Made by a program: the position numbers and the translations under genes | The notes under the pieces: generated by a model | Told to the model about the DNA's origin: nothing | What the model saw: only the letters and a program-made list of their open reading frames with translations | Database searches by the model: none | Shown here: positions 26,047 to 34,624 of the stretch, piece after piece | How the letters are laid out: the number at the start of each line of letters is the position of its first letter | How positions within the stretch are numbered: the stretch's first letter is position 1 | DNA from: Acidobacteriota bacterium | GTDB lineage: Bacteria; Acidobacteriota; Polarisedimenticolia; JACPZX01 | Length of the DNA: 64,000 nt | Assembly (NCBI GenBank): GCA_016195325.1 | Contig: JACPZX010000028.1 | Location: 1-64,000 of the forward strand | Direction of reading: 5' to 3'

Positions 26047-27485
26047 CGGACGAGCTCGTAGAGCGGTCGAGGTCCGGGGGGCCCGGCGACCTCCGGGGCG
26101 GCCGCAGGCGCCTCAGGCGCGCCGGCAAGGACCAGCGGGGCCTGGAGGACCGCGCCCAGCAGGATCCAGAACTGGCCGTTCACGTCGATCTGGAAGAAGA
26201 GGTCGATCGTCATCGCGTTGAACATCAGCGTCAGCAGATACGCCATCATGCCGTAGCCGAACGCGCGCGCGAGCGGGTCGGCGCTCCCGCGCCCGATCCG
26301 GATCAGGCTCCAGAGAAACGCCGCGAGAAGGCCCAGGAAGAGGATGAGCGCCGGGATCCCGGCCTCCGTCCCGACGCGCAGGTAGATGTTGTGCGTCGCC
26401 TTCCACCTCACGACCGACGAGTAGTACTGCAGGTACCACGGGAAGACGCCGAAGCCGAGCCCCAGCGGGTAATCGCCCATCATCCGGATCGCCGCCTCCC
26501 AGACCACGAGGCGCGTCGCGATGGACGAGTCGAGCCGCGTCTCGTTGGCGTCGATCTCCCCTTCCGCGGCCTGCTCATCGAGCCGCTCGTCGATCATCGC
26601 CAGGACCGCGGACCCTTCCGCGCCGCGGCCGTCCTTGAACCTCCAGTTCTCCTGGTCCTCGGCGTGAAACGTCATCATGAAGCGGTCGCGCACCGCCTGC
26701 GGGGCCCAGAGCGGGCTGAGCGCGAGCACGACGACTCCCGCGACGAGGACCTTGCGGTTGATGAGCGTCGCGAGGAGGGCCGCGCCGAGCGCGGCCGAGA
26801 CGTAAGAGCCGCGCGAGAGCGTGCCGACGAGGCCGATGGGGGCGACGATGCAGGTGGCCAGCGAGATCCGCCAGAGGAGCGAGCGCCAGGGCATGATGAG
26901 GACGATCGCGAAGGCCAGGACGAAGCCGCACGCGAGGAACGACCCCATGCTGTTCGGCTCGCCCAGATGGCCCGTCACGCGCCCCGGGCGCCACACGACG
27001 TATTCGAACGCGGTGTACCCGGACTCGACGAAAATCCCCGCCATCCCCGCCGTCAGAACGGCGATCAGATCGTCGCGGCTTTTCACGGCCATGCTCCCCA
27101 GGAAATAGATCGCGAGGCAGGTCATGAGCGCCTTGTAGTTCATCACGTTGTTGTAGGGGTCCCAGAGCCGGCCGAAGAGCCTCGGCACCTGGAAGGTCGT
27201 CAGCGTGTTGATGAAGGACGCCGTGAAGAACAGCGCGAGCATGGTGAGCGGCACCGCGAAGCGCACCTTCCCGCCCGCGGAGTCTTTCTCGCGCGGGTGC
27301 GCGATGTAGGCGATGATCGCGAAGAGGAAGATGAGATTCTGGTAGTTCAGGAGCGGAAACGGGAACGACGGGAGCCGGCGGGAGAACGGAAGCGAGAAGG
27401 CGAGAACCATGACCGCCCAGCGGCGGCTCCCGAGGCTCAGCACGAGCAGAGCCGACTCCAGCACCCAGTAGATGTACTCCGTCAC
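26043..27485 (-). CDS. O-antigen ligase/polymerase-like integral membrane protein (Wzy/WaaL family)
   Basis: A 480-residue polytopic protein with about 11-12 hydrophobic helices. Start at GTG 27485, overlapping the epimerase stop as GTGA. The family signature region is RLVVWEAAIRMMGDYPLGLG, followed by THNIYLRVGTEAGIPALILF, the Wzy_C/WaaL pattern with the conserved His. A large hydrophilic loop (about residues 300-355, rich in Glu, Asp and Arg) lies before it and should face the periplasm. In this operon it most likely polymerises repeat units. The C-terminal tail is Pro/Ala-rich. No flippase (Wzx) was seen in the window, so that gene must lie elsewhere, or an unrecognised protein does the job. 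Confidence 0.82.
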   Translation of the reverse strand: MTEYIYWVLESALLVLSLGSRRWAVMVLAFSLPFSRRLPSFPFPLLNYQNLIFLFAIIAYIAHPREKDSAGGKVRFAVPLTMLALFFTASFINTLTTFQVPRLFGRLWDPYNNVMNYKALMTCLAIYFLGSMAVKSRDDLIAVLTAGMAGIFVESGYTAFEYVVWRPGRVTGHLGEPNSMGSFLACGFVLAFAIVLIMPWRSLLWRISLATCIVAPIGLVGTLSRGSYVSAALGAALLATLINRKVLVAGVVVLALSPLWAPQAVRDRFMMTFHAEDQENWRFKDGRGAEGSAVLAMIDERLDEQAAEGEIDANETRLDSSIATRLVVWEAAIRMMGDYPLGLGFGVFPWYLQYYSSVVRWKATHNIYLRVGTEAGIPALILFLGLLAAFLWSLIRIGRGSADPLARAFGYGMMAYLLTLMFNAMTIDLFFQIDVNGQFWILLGAVLQAPLVLAGAPEAPAAAPEVAGPPGPRPLYELVR

Positions 27486-28600
27486 GGCCCGTACCGCCGC
27501 AGCAGCGCGTCGAGGATCCTCGCGGACGCGCGGCCGTCGCCGTACGGGTTCGTCCGTCGCGACATGCGCCGATGGCGCGCGTCGCTCGAGAGCAGCCCGA
27601 TGGCGGCGCGCTCGATCTCGCCTCGCTCCGTCCCCACGAGCCGCGCGACGCCCGCCTCGACCCCCTCCGGGCGCTCCGTCGTCGTCCGCGCCACCAGGAC
27701 CGGCACGCCCACGCTCGGCGCCTCCTCCTGCACGCCGCCGGAGTCGGTGAGAATCAGGTGGGCGCTCCGCATCAGGTGGACGAACGGCGCGTAATCGAGG
27801 GGTGGAACGAGATGAATGCGCTCCTTCCCCTCGAGGAATCCCCGGACGGGACCGTCGACGTGGGGGTTCCTGTGCACCGGCACGACGATCGTGACGTCGG
27901 GCACCTCCCGGACGACGGTGAGGAGCGCGGCGCAGATGTTTCGAAGCGGCGCGTTGAAGTTCTCCCGCCGATGGGTCGTCACGAGCAGGAGGCGGCCCGG
28001 CACTTTCGAGAGGATCGCCCGCGTCGCGGCCGGCACGGGCTGTCGAAGGACCTGGAAGAGCGCGTCGATGACCGTGTTCCCCGTGACGACGATCGAGCGC
28101 GCGCGAACCCCTTCCCGGCGCAGGTGCGCGCGCGCCCATGACGTCGGCGCGAAGTGGATGTCGGCGAGGGACGTCGTGAGCCGGCGGCACATCTCCTCGG
28201 GAAACGGGTTGTACCGATCCAGCGTGCGCAGCCCCGCCTCGACGTGGGCCACGGGGATCTTGAGGTTGAACGCGGCCAGCGCCGCGGCGAACGTCGTCAT
28301 CGTGTCGCCCTGGACCACGACGACGTCGGGGCGCAGCTTCGCGAGGACCGGCTCGAGCTCGAGCAGGATGCGGGCCCCGACCTGGCTCGGGGACTGCCCC
28401 GGCCGCATCAGATCGAGATCGTGCCCCGGCCGGATGCCGAACGTCCTCAGCACCTGATCGAGCATGTCGCGGTGCTGCGCGGTCACGATCACCTGCGAGC
28501 GGAACGCGGCCCGGCGGCGCCGCATCTCGAGCAGGAGCGGGGCGAGCTTGATCGCCTCCGGACGCGTGCCGAAGACGGTGGCGACGACGAGGCGCTTCAC
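27482..28600 (-). CDS. wecB: UDP-N-acetylglucosamine 2-epimerase (non-hydrolysing, WecB type)
   Basis: A 372-residue enzyme, the usual length for WecB/MnaA. Start at GTG 28600 in a GTGA overlap with the phosphoesterase gene. Motifs: FGTRPEAIKLAPLLLEM, TAQHRDMLDQVL, VVQGDTMTTFAAALAAF, HVEAGLRTLDRYNPFPEEM, TGNTVIDAL, TTHRRENF and LTDSGGVQEEAPSVGVPVL. It interconverts UDP-GlcNAc and UDP-ManNAc in the cytoplasm, supplying ManNAc or a derivative for the polysaccharide. Confidence 0.9.
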   Translation of the reverse strand: MKRLVVATVFGTRPEAIKLAPLLLEMRRRRAAFRSQVIVTAQHRDMLDQVLRTFGIRPGHDLDLMRPGQSPSQVGARILLELEPVLAKLRPDVVVVQGDTMTTFAAALAAFNLKIPVAHVEAGLRTLDRYNPFPEEMCRRLTTSLADIHFAPTSWARAHLRREGVRARSIVVTGNTVIDALFQVLRQPVPAATRAILSKVPGRLLLVTTHRRENFNAPLRNICAALLTVVREVPDVTIVVPVHRNPHVDGPVRGFLEGKERIHLVPPLDYAPFVHLMRSAHLILTDSGGVQEEAPSVGVPVLVARTTTERPEGVEAGVARLVGTERGEIERAAIGLLSSDARHRRMSRRTNPYGDGRASARILDALLRRYGP

Positions 28601-30108
28601 GCTCCTGCCCCCGGGCGCGGCCCGGCCGCCTTGGGGGTGGGGATCGCGGGGTGGAGCGTGATCAGCGAGAGCTGCGGCGGGGACATGAAGCGGATCGGGA
28701 CGCGGCTCGTCCCGATGCCCCGGGTGATGTAGAGCTGGCTCGACGCGCGCTGGTAGAGCCCCGCGGAGAACCGGCGCCCGAGGACCGTGTCGGTCGCCAG
28801 GGCCCCCACGAACGGCAGCCGCACCTGGCCGCCCTGGGTGTGGCCGGCCAGGAGGAGCGGCCATCCGAGCGCGGCGGTGTACGGAAAGACGTCGGGCGAG
28901 TGCGCGAGAGCCACGGGGAAGGCGCCGTCGGGGATCTTCTCGATCATGGAGAGAAGGTAATCCGGCGCGTCGGGGGGACGCCACGCACCTCCGCCCGCCG
29001 GCCGCCCGTCCATCATCCGGATCGAGCCGTCGAGCCCGACGACCCGGAGGCCTCTGAACTCCTTCACCCCCGGTCCGGTCGTCCAGACGCCCACCGTTCC
29101 CCCTTGCAGCCGCGTGGGGGTCGCGTCGAAACAGTCGACGCCCCATCGGGTCGGCTCCGCGTCGTCCGCGAGCCAGACGCGCGCCCGGATGTGGACGGCC
29201 TCCGCGTCCCGCTCGACGCGAACACGGAACCGGTGCCAGAACCCGGGGCTCGGCGAGATCGAGCTCGCGGTCCGCCCGCGCGAGAAGACGGTTCCGTGAG
29301 GCGACATCTTCATGACGCCACCGAGCTCCGTGCGCCGGAGGCGATAGAAGCGATCCGCGCGCGACGGCATGCGGCTGCAGAACGTCACGCCGAGGCCTCC
29401 CTCCTCGCGGCTGAACCGGAATTCTCCCGAGTACTCGAACTCCCCCGCCGCGATCTCCCCGGCTCCCGTGAGATTCAGGTAGCTCTCGGCGTTCCCGCGT
29501 CCGCCGTCGAATATCGTCCCGTCGGGCTCCTGCACGAAGATCGCCTCCCTGCCCGCGGGGTGAAGCCCGATGCCGGCGATGGCGAGCACCCCGCCGTGGA
29601 TCGGCAGCGCGGCCACGTCGTCCTGAAGGAAGTGAACGCCGTGCGCGTCGAGCGCTTCGAGGATCTCCCGGCGCTCCAGCGGGGGGAGCTGCTCGCCGTG
29701 CCCTTCGACGAACCACGTCCCCCCCGCCGAGGGGATCTCCCCCAGGAGCCGCGCGGCCTCCCGCGTGGCGCTCGTCCTGGACTCGCCCCGGAGCATCTTC
29801 GCGACCAGGTCCCCCGTCACGACGACGACGTCGGCGTGCGCGGCGGCGGCGAGCGAAGCGACCAGGTCTTCCCGGCGCCCGCGCCCGCTGCTCTCCATGT
29901 CGGAGAGCTGCAGGACCTTGAGGCCGTCGAGCGCGTCCGGAAGCCCCGGCACGTCGACGTCGACGCGATCCAGCGAGACGTTCTGCGGCTCGACGAAGAT
30001 CGCGTAGACGAGGGTCGCCCCGATCAGAGTCCCGGCGGCCATCAACGCGAAGGCCAGGCGGCCGGTGACTAGTCCCGGCGCGCGGCGATCCGGTTCGCGT
30101 CCAGCCAC
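28597..30108 (-). CDS. degenerate metallophosphoesterase with inserted jelly-roll-like domain
   Basis: A 503-residue protein with one N-terminal hydrophobic helix (LAFALMAAGTLIGATLVYAI). The frame and flanks match the membrane-linked calcineurin-like phosphoesterases, but key metal ligands are changed: the DxH motif reads LQLSDMESS, GNHE reads EGHGEQ and GHTHGGQ reads LAGHTQGGQ; VVVTGDLV is kept. Residues about 185-355 form an insertion that looks like a LamG or DUF1080-type jelly roll (AESYLNLTGAGEIAAGEFEY, GFWHRFRVRVERDAEAVHI, GGTVGVWTTGPGVKEFRGL). The start is uncertain: GTG 30108 overlaps the HTH gene by 40 bases without a ribosome-binding site, and ATG 30042 is the alternative. Probably catalytically dead and carbohydrate-binding, or altered; role in the polysaccharide operon unknown. 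Confidence 0.72.
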   Translation of the reverse strand: MAGREPDRRAPGLVTGRLAFALMAAGTLIGATLVYAIFVEPQNVSLDRVDVDVPGLPDALDGLKVLQLSDMESSGRGRREDLVASLAAAAHADVVVVTGDLVAKMLRGESRTSATREAARLLGEIPSAGGTWFVEGHGEQLPPLERREILEALDAHGVHFLQDDVAALPIHGGVLAIAGIGLHPAGREAIFVQEPDGTIFDGGRGNAESYLNLTGAGEIAAGEFEYSGEFRFSREEGGLGVTFCSRMPSRADRFYRLRRTELGGVMKMSPHGTVFSRGRTASSISPSPGFWHRFRVRVERDAEAVHIRARVWLADDAEPTRWGVDCFDATPTRLQGGTVGVWTTGPGVKEFRGLRVVGLDGSIRMMDGRPAGGGAWRPPDAPDYLLSMIEKIPDGAFPVALAHSPDVFPYTAALGWPLLLAGHTQGGQVRLPFVGALATDTVLGRRFSAGLYQRASSQLYITRGIGTSRVPIRFMSPPQLSLITLHPAIPTPKAAGPRPGAGA

Positions 30109-30284
30109 TGAATCAGTTCTGTCTTCTTGTACCGCAGCGCCGAAGTCTTCCCGTCACCTATCCGGTAGGCCGGGAGGCTCCCGTCTTTCGTCAGGGCCCA
30201 CAGCTTCGTGCGGCCGATCTTGAGGAGGCGCTGCGCCTCCTTGCTCGTCAGGATCTCATCCCGTTCGGAATCCGACATGACCAT
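30069..30284 (-). CDS. small helix-turn-helix (excisionase/MerR-like) protein
   Basis: A 71-residue protein matching the HTH_17 type: LTSKEAQRLLKIGRTKLWAL is the DNA-binding helix pair, then a wing (SLPAYRIGDGKTSALRYKK) and a last helix (ELIQWLDANR). These occur as excisionases and as small transcription regulators. No integrase or attachment site is in view. It lies between the tyrosine kinase (17 bases upstream) and the phosphoesterase (overlapping) in the exopolysaccharide operon, so I read it as a local regulator. Two Met codons stand at the start; the choice between them shifts the protein by two residues. Confidence 0.75.
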   Translation of the reverse strand: MVMSDSERDEILTSKEAQRLLKIGRTKLWALTKDGSLPAYRIGDGKTSALRYKKTELIQWLDANRIAARRD

Positions 30285-30301
30285 GTCCGCTCACTCCTCC
30301 T

Positions 30302-31075
30302 TCAATCCGAAGGACCCCCCCGGGCCCTCTTGTTTTTGCCGTGACCATTCCTGGCGCCTCCGCCCTCGGATTCCGTCGCGTCGTACGTGTAGTAGTAGCG
30401 ATCGAGAGTTCGCTCGGGCACCGCGTTGAGGACAAACCCCACGAGGCGGTTCCTGTCGACCAGTCCCAGCGCGCGCGCGACCGCATCACGGGGCGTGATC
30501 GCGGCCCGGACGACGAGGACGATCCCGTCCGACAGCCGCGCGGCGGCCGCGGTGTCGGCGATCGGCAGCACGGGAGGTCCGTCGCAGATGATGTAGTCGT
30601 ATCTCTTCCTGGCCTCGACGAGGAGAGCGCGAAGCCTTTCGATCGGCAGGGGATCGACCCGGCGATCGGCGCCCCTGGGGAGCGCGAGGAGATCGAGGCT
30701 CATCCCGTCGATCGGCGCCACCGCGTCCCCGAGCGCCATGCCGCCCACGAGCACGTCCCCCAGTCCGGCGCGCGCCGTCCCGCGAAAGAACTCGTGCAGC
30801 CGCGGCTTCCTCATGTCGACGTCGATCAGGAGAACCTTCCTTCCCGACTCGCCGGCGAGGCCGAACGCGAGGTTCGCCGCCGTGGCCGTCTTCCCGTCCC
30901 CCATCAGCGGGCTCGTGACGAGGACGACTTTCATCGTCCCGCCCAGCGTCTCGTTCACCCCTTCGAGCCGGATGCGCATCCGGCGGAACTGCTCCCCCGC
31001 GAGCCCGGCGCCGTGCCGCGCGACGAGCATCTCCTCGTCGGCCCACGCGAGCGCAGCCGGGGCGGACATGCTCAT
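30302..31075 (-). CDS. bacterial tyrosine kinase / polysaccharide assembly ATPase (CpsD/CapB-like)
   Basis: A 257-residue BY-kinase. Start ATG 31075 overlaps the chain-length protein's stop as ATGA. Walker A VTSPLMGDGKTATAANLAF, Walker A' LLIDVDMRKPRLHEFF and the late Walker B YDYIICDGPPVLPIADT are present. The C-terminus has a Tyr cluster (LDRYYYTYDA), the usual autophosphorylation site. In Gram-negative bacteria the kinase is commonly fused to the Wzz-type protein; here they are separate, as in CapA/CapB. Phosphorylation of the Tyr tail is known to control polymer length and export in this family. Confidence 0.87.
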   Translation of the reverse strand: MSMSAPAALAWADEEMLVARHGAGLAGEQFRRMRIRLEGVNETLGGTMKVVLVTSPLMGDGKTATAANLAFGLAGESGRKVLLIDVDMRKPRLHEFFRGTARAGLGDVLVGGMALGDAVAPIDGMSLDLLALPRGADRRVDPLPIERLRALLVEARKRYDYIICDGPPVLPIADTAAAARLSDGIVLVVRAAITPRDAVARALGLVDRNRLVGFVLNAVPERTLDRYYYTYDATESEGGGARNGHGKNKRARGGPSD

Positions 31076-32568
31076 CCCTGCCTCAGGACGAGAATGGCGA
31101 CCACGACCACGGCGATGGCGAACGCGGCGACCCACGATCCCAACACGACGCGGCGCCTCGTCCGCGCGCGCCGCCGGAGATCCTCGGTCGACACGAGAGG
31201 CACGACGGCGAGAACGGGGACGCCGAACGCCCGCACCAGATCCTCCTCGGTGCGGAATCTCGGTCGCGCGAGATCGAGCGCGAAGGCAAGGGCGCAGCCG
31301 GCCATCAGCCCGGTGACGGTGCCCAGCGCGATGATCTGGGGCAGGTTGGGCTTGAAGGGAGAGGCTGGAGGAACGGCGGTGTCGACGACGTTGAACTGCT
31401 CGCCCTGCCTCTCGCGCTCGAGATTCTCGGCGAGCTTCGCCTCGACGCGCTTGTTCAGGAGCGACTGGTAGTTCATCCGCATGTTGTCGCAATCGCGCGA
31501 AAGGGCGTTGAGCGCAGCCTCGTTCTTCGGCGCGTTGTCGACGCGGATCTGGTACTTCGCCATGTCGATTCGGATCTGCTCCTGCTCGCGGCCGAGCCCG
31601 GCGATCTCGCTCTCCACGGACTCGATGTCCGCCTTGAGCCGGTTCGCGAGGACCGACGCGCCGGTCGGAGCGGGCCCTCCCGACTCGGGCGCCGGGGCCG
31701 CGGCCATCGCCTGCTCGAGGCGGGCGATCTCGCGGCGCTGGAGGACGACCTCGGGGTGCGCTTCGGTGTACTGCATCAGGAGCTGCTGGAGCTTCGTGCG
31801 CGCCTGGTCCAGGAGAAGAGCCGCCTGGTTCATGTCGCCGATTCCCGCGGGCAGCTCGGCGAGCTGGCTCTCCAGAGTCAGCCGCCGGTCCTTCGCCCGC
31901 GTGATCGACTCGGCGTTGCCCTTGAGGCGCGCCTGCAGCGACTCGAACTGGCGCATGTTCGCCTCGCGCTGCTCGGGAAGCTCCCCCATGTGCTCGCGCT
32001 TGAACCCGGCGATCGTCGCCTCCTCCTCGTCGAGCTTCGTCTTCACGTCCTCGAGCTCTTTCTCGAGGAACTCGCTGGTGCTGCTCGCCTCGCGCTCCCG
32101 GGCGGCGGAGTTCTCCGTGATGAAGAGATCGGCGATCTTGTTGGCGACCTCGGCCACCTCGTTCGGATCCGTTCCCTCGTACGCGATGCGGAAGCTGTTC
32201 GTGCCGCGCACCTCGAGCTGCACGTGCGAGGCGACGCTCGCCACGAGGTTTTCCATCGGGACGGTCGCGACGAGATCGGGGAAGAGGTGGAGGTCGCTGA
32301 TGACGCGCTCGATGCGCGTGCGGCTCGTGATCTGCTGCTGGAGCGAGCGAATCCTGTCCTCGATGCTGGTCGTCACGGTGGGCCGGACGTACGCGGCGGG
32401 GATCTTCTGCGGCTCGACGAGGATGAGCGTGCTCGCCCGGTAGAGCTTCGGGAGTCTCCGCGTGACGGCCATCGAACCGACGAGCGCCAGGCCGGCGCAC
32501 ACGATCGGCAGCCACCACCGCCGCCGCATGCTGTCGACGAACGCGCCGAGCGTGATCTGATCCTGCAC
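31072..32568 (-). CDS. polysaccharide chain-length regulator (Wzz/GumC-like co-polymerase)
   Basis: A 498-residue inner-membrane protein. Transmembrane segments lie near residues 18-37 (WWLPIVCAGLALVGSMAV) and at the C-terminus (WVAAFAIAVVVVAILVL), with a long periplasmic coiled-coil region between (EKELEDVKTKLDEEEATIAG and others). The N-terminal Wzz motif is LPKLYRASTLILVEPQKIP; the pre-TM2 segment with DTAVPPASPFKPNLPQII contains the Pro-rich PCP motif. It sets polymer length with the polymerase and links to the adjacent kinase. Ten bases separate it from the preceding outer-membrane gene. Confidence 0.87.
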   Translation of the reverse strand: MQDQITLGAFVDSMRRRWWLPIVCAGLALVGSMAVTRRLPKLYRASTLILVEPQKIPAAYVRPTVTTSIEDRIRSLQQQITSRTRIERVISDLHLFPDLVATVPMENLVASVASHVQLEVRGTNSFRIAYEGTDPNEVAEVANKIADLFITENSAAREREASSTSEFLEKELEDVKTKLDEEEATIAGFKREHMGELPEQREANMRQFESLQARLKGNAESITRAKDRRLTLESQLAELPAGIGDMNQAALLLDQARTKLQQLLMQYTEAHPEVVLQRREIARLEQAMAAAPAPESGGPAPTGASVLANRLKADIESVESEIAGLGREQEQIRIDMAKYQIRVDNAPKNEAALNALSRDCDNMRMNYQSLLNKRVEAKLAENLERERQGEQFNVVDTAVPPASPFKPNLPQIIALGTVTGLMAGCALAFALDLARPRFRTEEDLVRAFGVPVLAVVPLVSTEDLRRRARTRRRVVLGSWVAAFAIAVVVVAILVLRQG

Positions 32569-32578
32569 GTCCGGCCCC

Positions 32579-33707
32579 CTAGTCGAACGCGGCCGCGAGG
32601 CCGACGAAGTAGGCGTTGTGGGCGAGATCGGGAAGCGCGAGGTTCTGCGAGTTCTGGATGTAGCGCGAGAAGCCGGCGGACGCCTCGAGCTTCGGCGTGA
32701 GGCGACGCCTCAGCGACGCGGTCCCGTTGAAGGCGCGGGTCGCCTCCGAGGTGCCGTTTCCAACGCGACGAGAATAGGAGCGGTTCACGAGAAGCATCGC
32801 GGAAAAGTCGGGCGTGAACGAAAGCGTCGCGGAACCGTAGATGGTCTGCGATTCGCTGAGATCGACCGGGCCGCTCCCCGTGTTGATGTCGCGCGTGAGC
32901 CCCGCGGAGCTGCTCAGCCGCGGACCCGACCACGTCATCGTTCCCTGGGCGAACAGGGCGCGCCGGTTCGGCTGCGTGGAGTTCCCCGGCGTGACCAGGT
33001 TGTACCCGAGCCGCCCGGTGACGGTCAGCCGATCGCCGATGCGCCGATTCACGCCGGAGAAGAGGCTCTCTACCGCGGCGCCGCCGTAGGTCGTTCGCGA
33101 GAGCGGGACGTTCGGATCGGCGGGGGTGGTGAAGCGATTCCATGTCCGCCCCGCCCCGACGTCCACCGACCACGCCGGGCTCATCTTCCGGTTCACGTGA
33201 GCGGAGACTCCGTATGCGGAGTAGTCGACGAAGTGGAAGTCGCTGAAGGTCTGGAAGCTATTCCGGAGATCGACGCCGAAGGAGAGCCGTTCGGTGAGCG
33301 TCCTGCGATAGCCGATCGACGCGAATTCCTGGCGCCGATCGGTGAACTGCGTCAGAACGAGGGGCGATTGCACGGTCTCCGCGGCCACCCCCTGGTTGGT
33401 CGTGTAGAAGTAACCGGCTCGTGTCGCGGTAGAAGAGACCGGCCGGCGAGTACTGGGCGCTGAAGTGAAACCGTTCGCCGGTGCGCACGAGGCGCGTGCC
33501 CAGTCGCACGGTGGAGACCGCGTCGCCATTTCCCGGACGCGACGTGAAGGTCGTGTTCTCCGCCCACGTCTCCCGGACGCCGACGTCGGTCGCGAGATCC
33601 CATTGCGCCGAGGCGGTGCCCACGCCGGTGAGCACGAGGGCGCACGCCACCGCCGCGTTGCGCGGCACGCGCCCCGTCTCCCGCTCGCGTCGTGGGCGGC
33701 GGCTCAC
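32579..33707 (-). pseudogene. outer-membrane beta-barrel protein interrupted by a frameshift
   Basis: Two reading frames make one protein. From GTG 33707 a signal peptide (AAVACALVLTGVGTASAQW) and the first barrel strands run to SPAGLFYRDTS; coding then continues in another frame from AGYFYTTNQGVAAETV to the stop at 32579. The shift is at about 33417-33424, inside a GAGCCGG stretch. Together they would give about 376 residues of alternating beta strands ending YFVGLAAAFD, typical of an outer-membrane barrel with a terminal aromatic residue. Similar proteins sit in exopolysaccharide loci between the exporter and chain-length genes. Without repair the product ends early and lacks most of the barrel. 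A single sequencing error is as likely as true decay. Confidence 0.72.
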
Positions 33708-34342
33708 GGCACGTACACCGTATCGCCGCGCTCGAGCAGGACGTTGTCGTCGGCGTCCTTTCCCGAGATGACGCGCTTGTAGTTGATCTCCTTCCGGATC
33801 TCGTGGCCGCCCGACTCCCGCAGGAGAACGATCTTCGAGCGATCGGCGAAACTCGTCAGGCCCCCGGCGAGCGAGATCGCCTGGAGGAGCCGGGTCGGGC
33901 CCTTGAGCTGCAGCTCACCCTGCTTCGAGACCTGTCCGACCATGTACACCTTGAAGCTGTTCACTTCCTTGACGATGACCGACACCTCGGGCGCGCTGAG
34001 GAACGCCTTCCAGCGCCGGGTCAGCTCGTCCTTGAGCTCGAGGGGGTGGAGTCCGGCGGCGGTGACGTCGTCGATCAGGGGAACTGAGATCCTTCCGTCG
34101 GGCCTCACCGGGACGATGACGCTGAGATCCGAGTTCTTCCACACGGTGATCTGGATGACGTCCTCGATCCCGATCACGTAGGTGGGGCCGTTCGGATCGA
34201 CCGCGACGGATGCGGGAGCGCTCGCGGCCATCTTCGCCTCCTTGGCAGCTCCGGCGCCGGCGGAGTCCGCAAGGGCGTACGCCGCCGCGAGGAGCAGGCA
34301 GGGGATGAGAATCCGGCGCGTTTCCGTGTTGAGCTTCGTCAT
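33704..34342 (-). CDS. polysaccharide export outer-membrane protein (Wza-like)
   Basis: A 212-residue secreted protein starting at ATG 34342, which has GGAGG six bases before it; an in-frame start at 34375 is less likely. The signal peptide region is LIPCLLLAAAYALADSAGAG. The Poly_export domain begins TYVIGIEDVIQITVWKNSDL and VPVRPDGRISVPLIDDVTAA, and an SLBB-type domain follows (FKVYMVGQVSKQGELQLKGP, LLQAISLAGGLTSFA). It ends with LLERGDTVYVP. No lipobox Cys is present, unlike E. coli Wza, and the C-terminal pore helix is absent; the neighbouring barrel may supply the outer-membrane channel. First gene of the exopolysaccharide operon. Confidence 0.87.
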   Translation of the reverse strand: MTKLNTETRRILIPCLLLAAAYALADSAGAGAAKEAKMAASAPASVAVDPNGPTYVIGIEDVIQITVWKNSDLSVIVPVRPDGRISVPLIDDVTAAGLHPLELKDELTRRWKAFLSAPEVSVIVKEVNSFKVYMVGQVSKQGELQLKGPTRLLQAISLAGGLTSFADRSKIVLLRESGGHEIRKEINYKRVISGKDADDNVLLERGDTVYVP

Positions 34343-34519
34343 CACCCGCCTCCGAACGACCACGCCATCCACCACCGCGGCTCTCCGCGCGGAGCCGCCT
34401 CATCGCGACGCCCCGTCGCGAAGAATCTCCGCGTCCGGCGCGGCGACGAGGGGGCACTCCGACCGACCCGAGCGCCCCGGGCGACGGCCACCGTGTAGAT
34501 GAAACTGGATGGATGACAT

Positions 34520-34548
34520 CATATACAGCTACCCCTGATTGGAGTCAA
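34520..34548 (-). promoter_or_regulatory. sigma70-type promoter of the exopolysaccharide operon
   Basis: TTGACT (34548-34543) and TATATG (34525-34520) on the minus strand with exact 17-base spacing, in a locally AT-rich patch. The leader before the exporter start is about 170 bases and contains no recognised riboswitch. Confidence 0.72.
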
Positions 34549-34624
34549 GCCAAAATGAACCTTTCCGAACATCGCCAGCCGGGGGCCGGACCCTCGCGGT
34601 CCGAACGAACACTTGCCTGAGGTG

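Noticed and set aside
30069-30284. HTH gene as evidence of a prophage or integrative element
   Set aside because: No integrase, attachment site, tRNA target or compositional change around it.
34587-34603. Hairpin CGGACC-CTCGC-GGTCCG downstream of the dehydratase gene as a terminator
   Set aside because: Only a 6-bp stem and no T tract on the minus strand.
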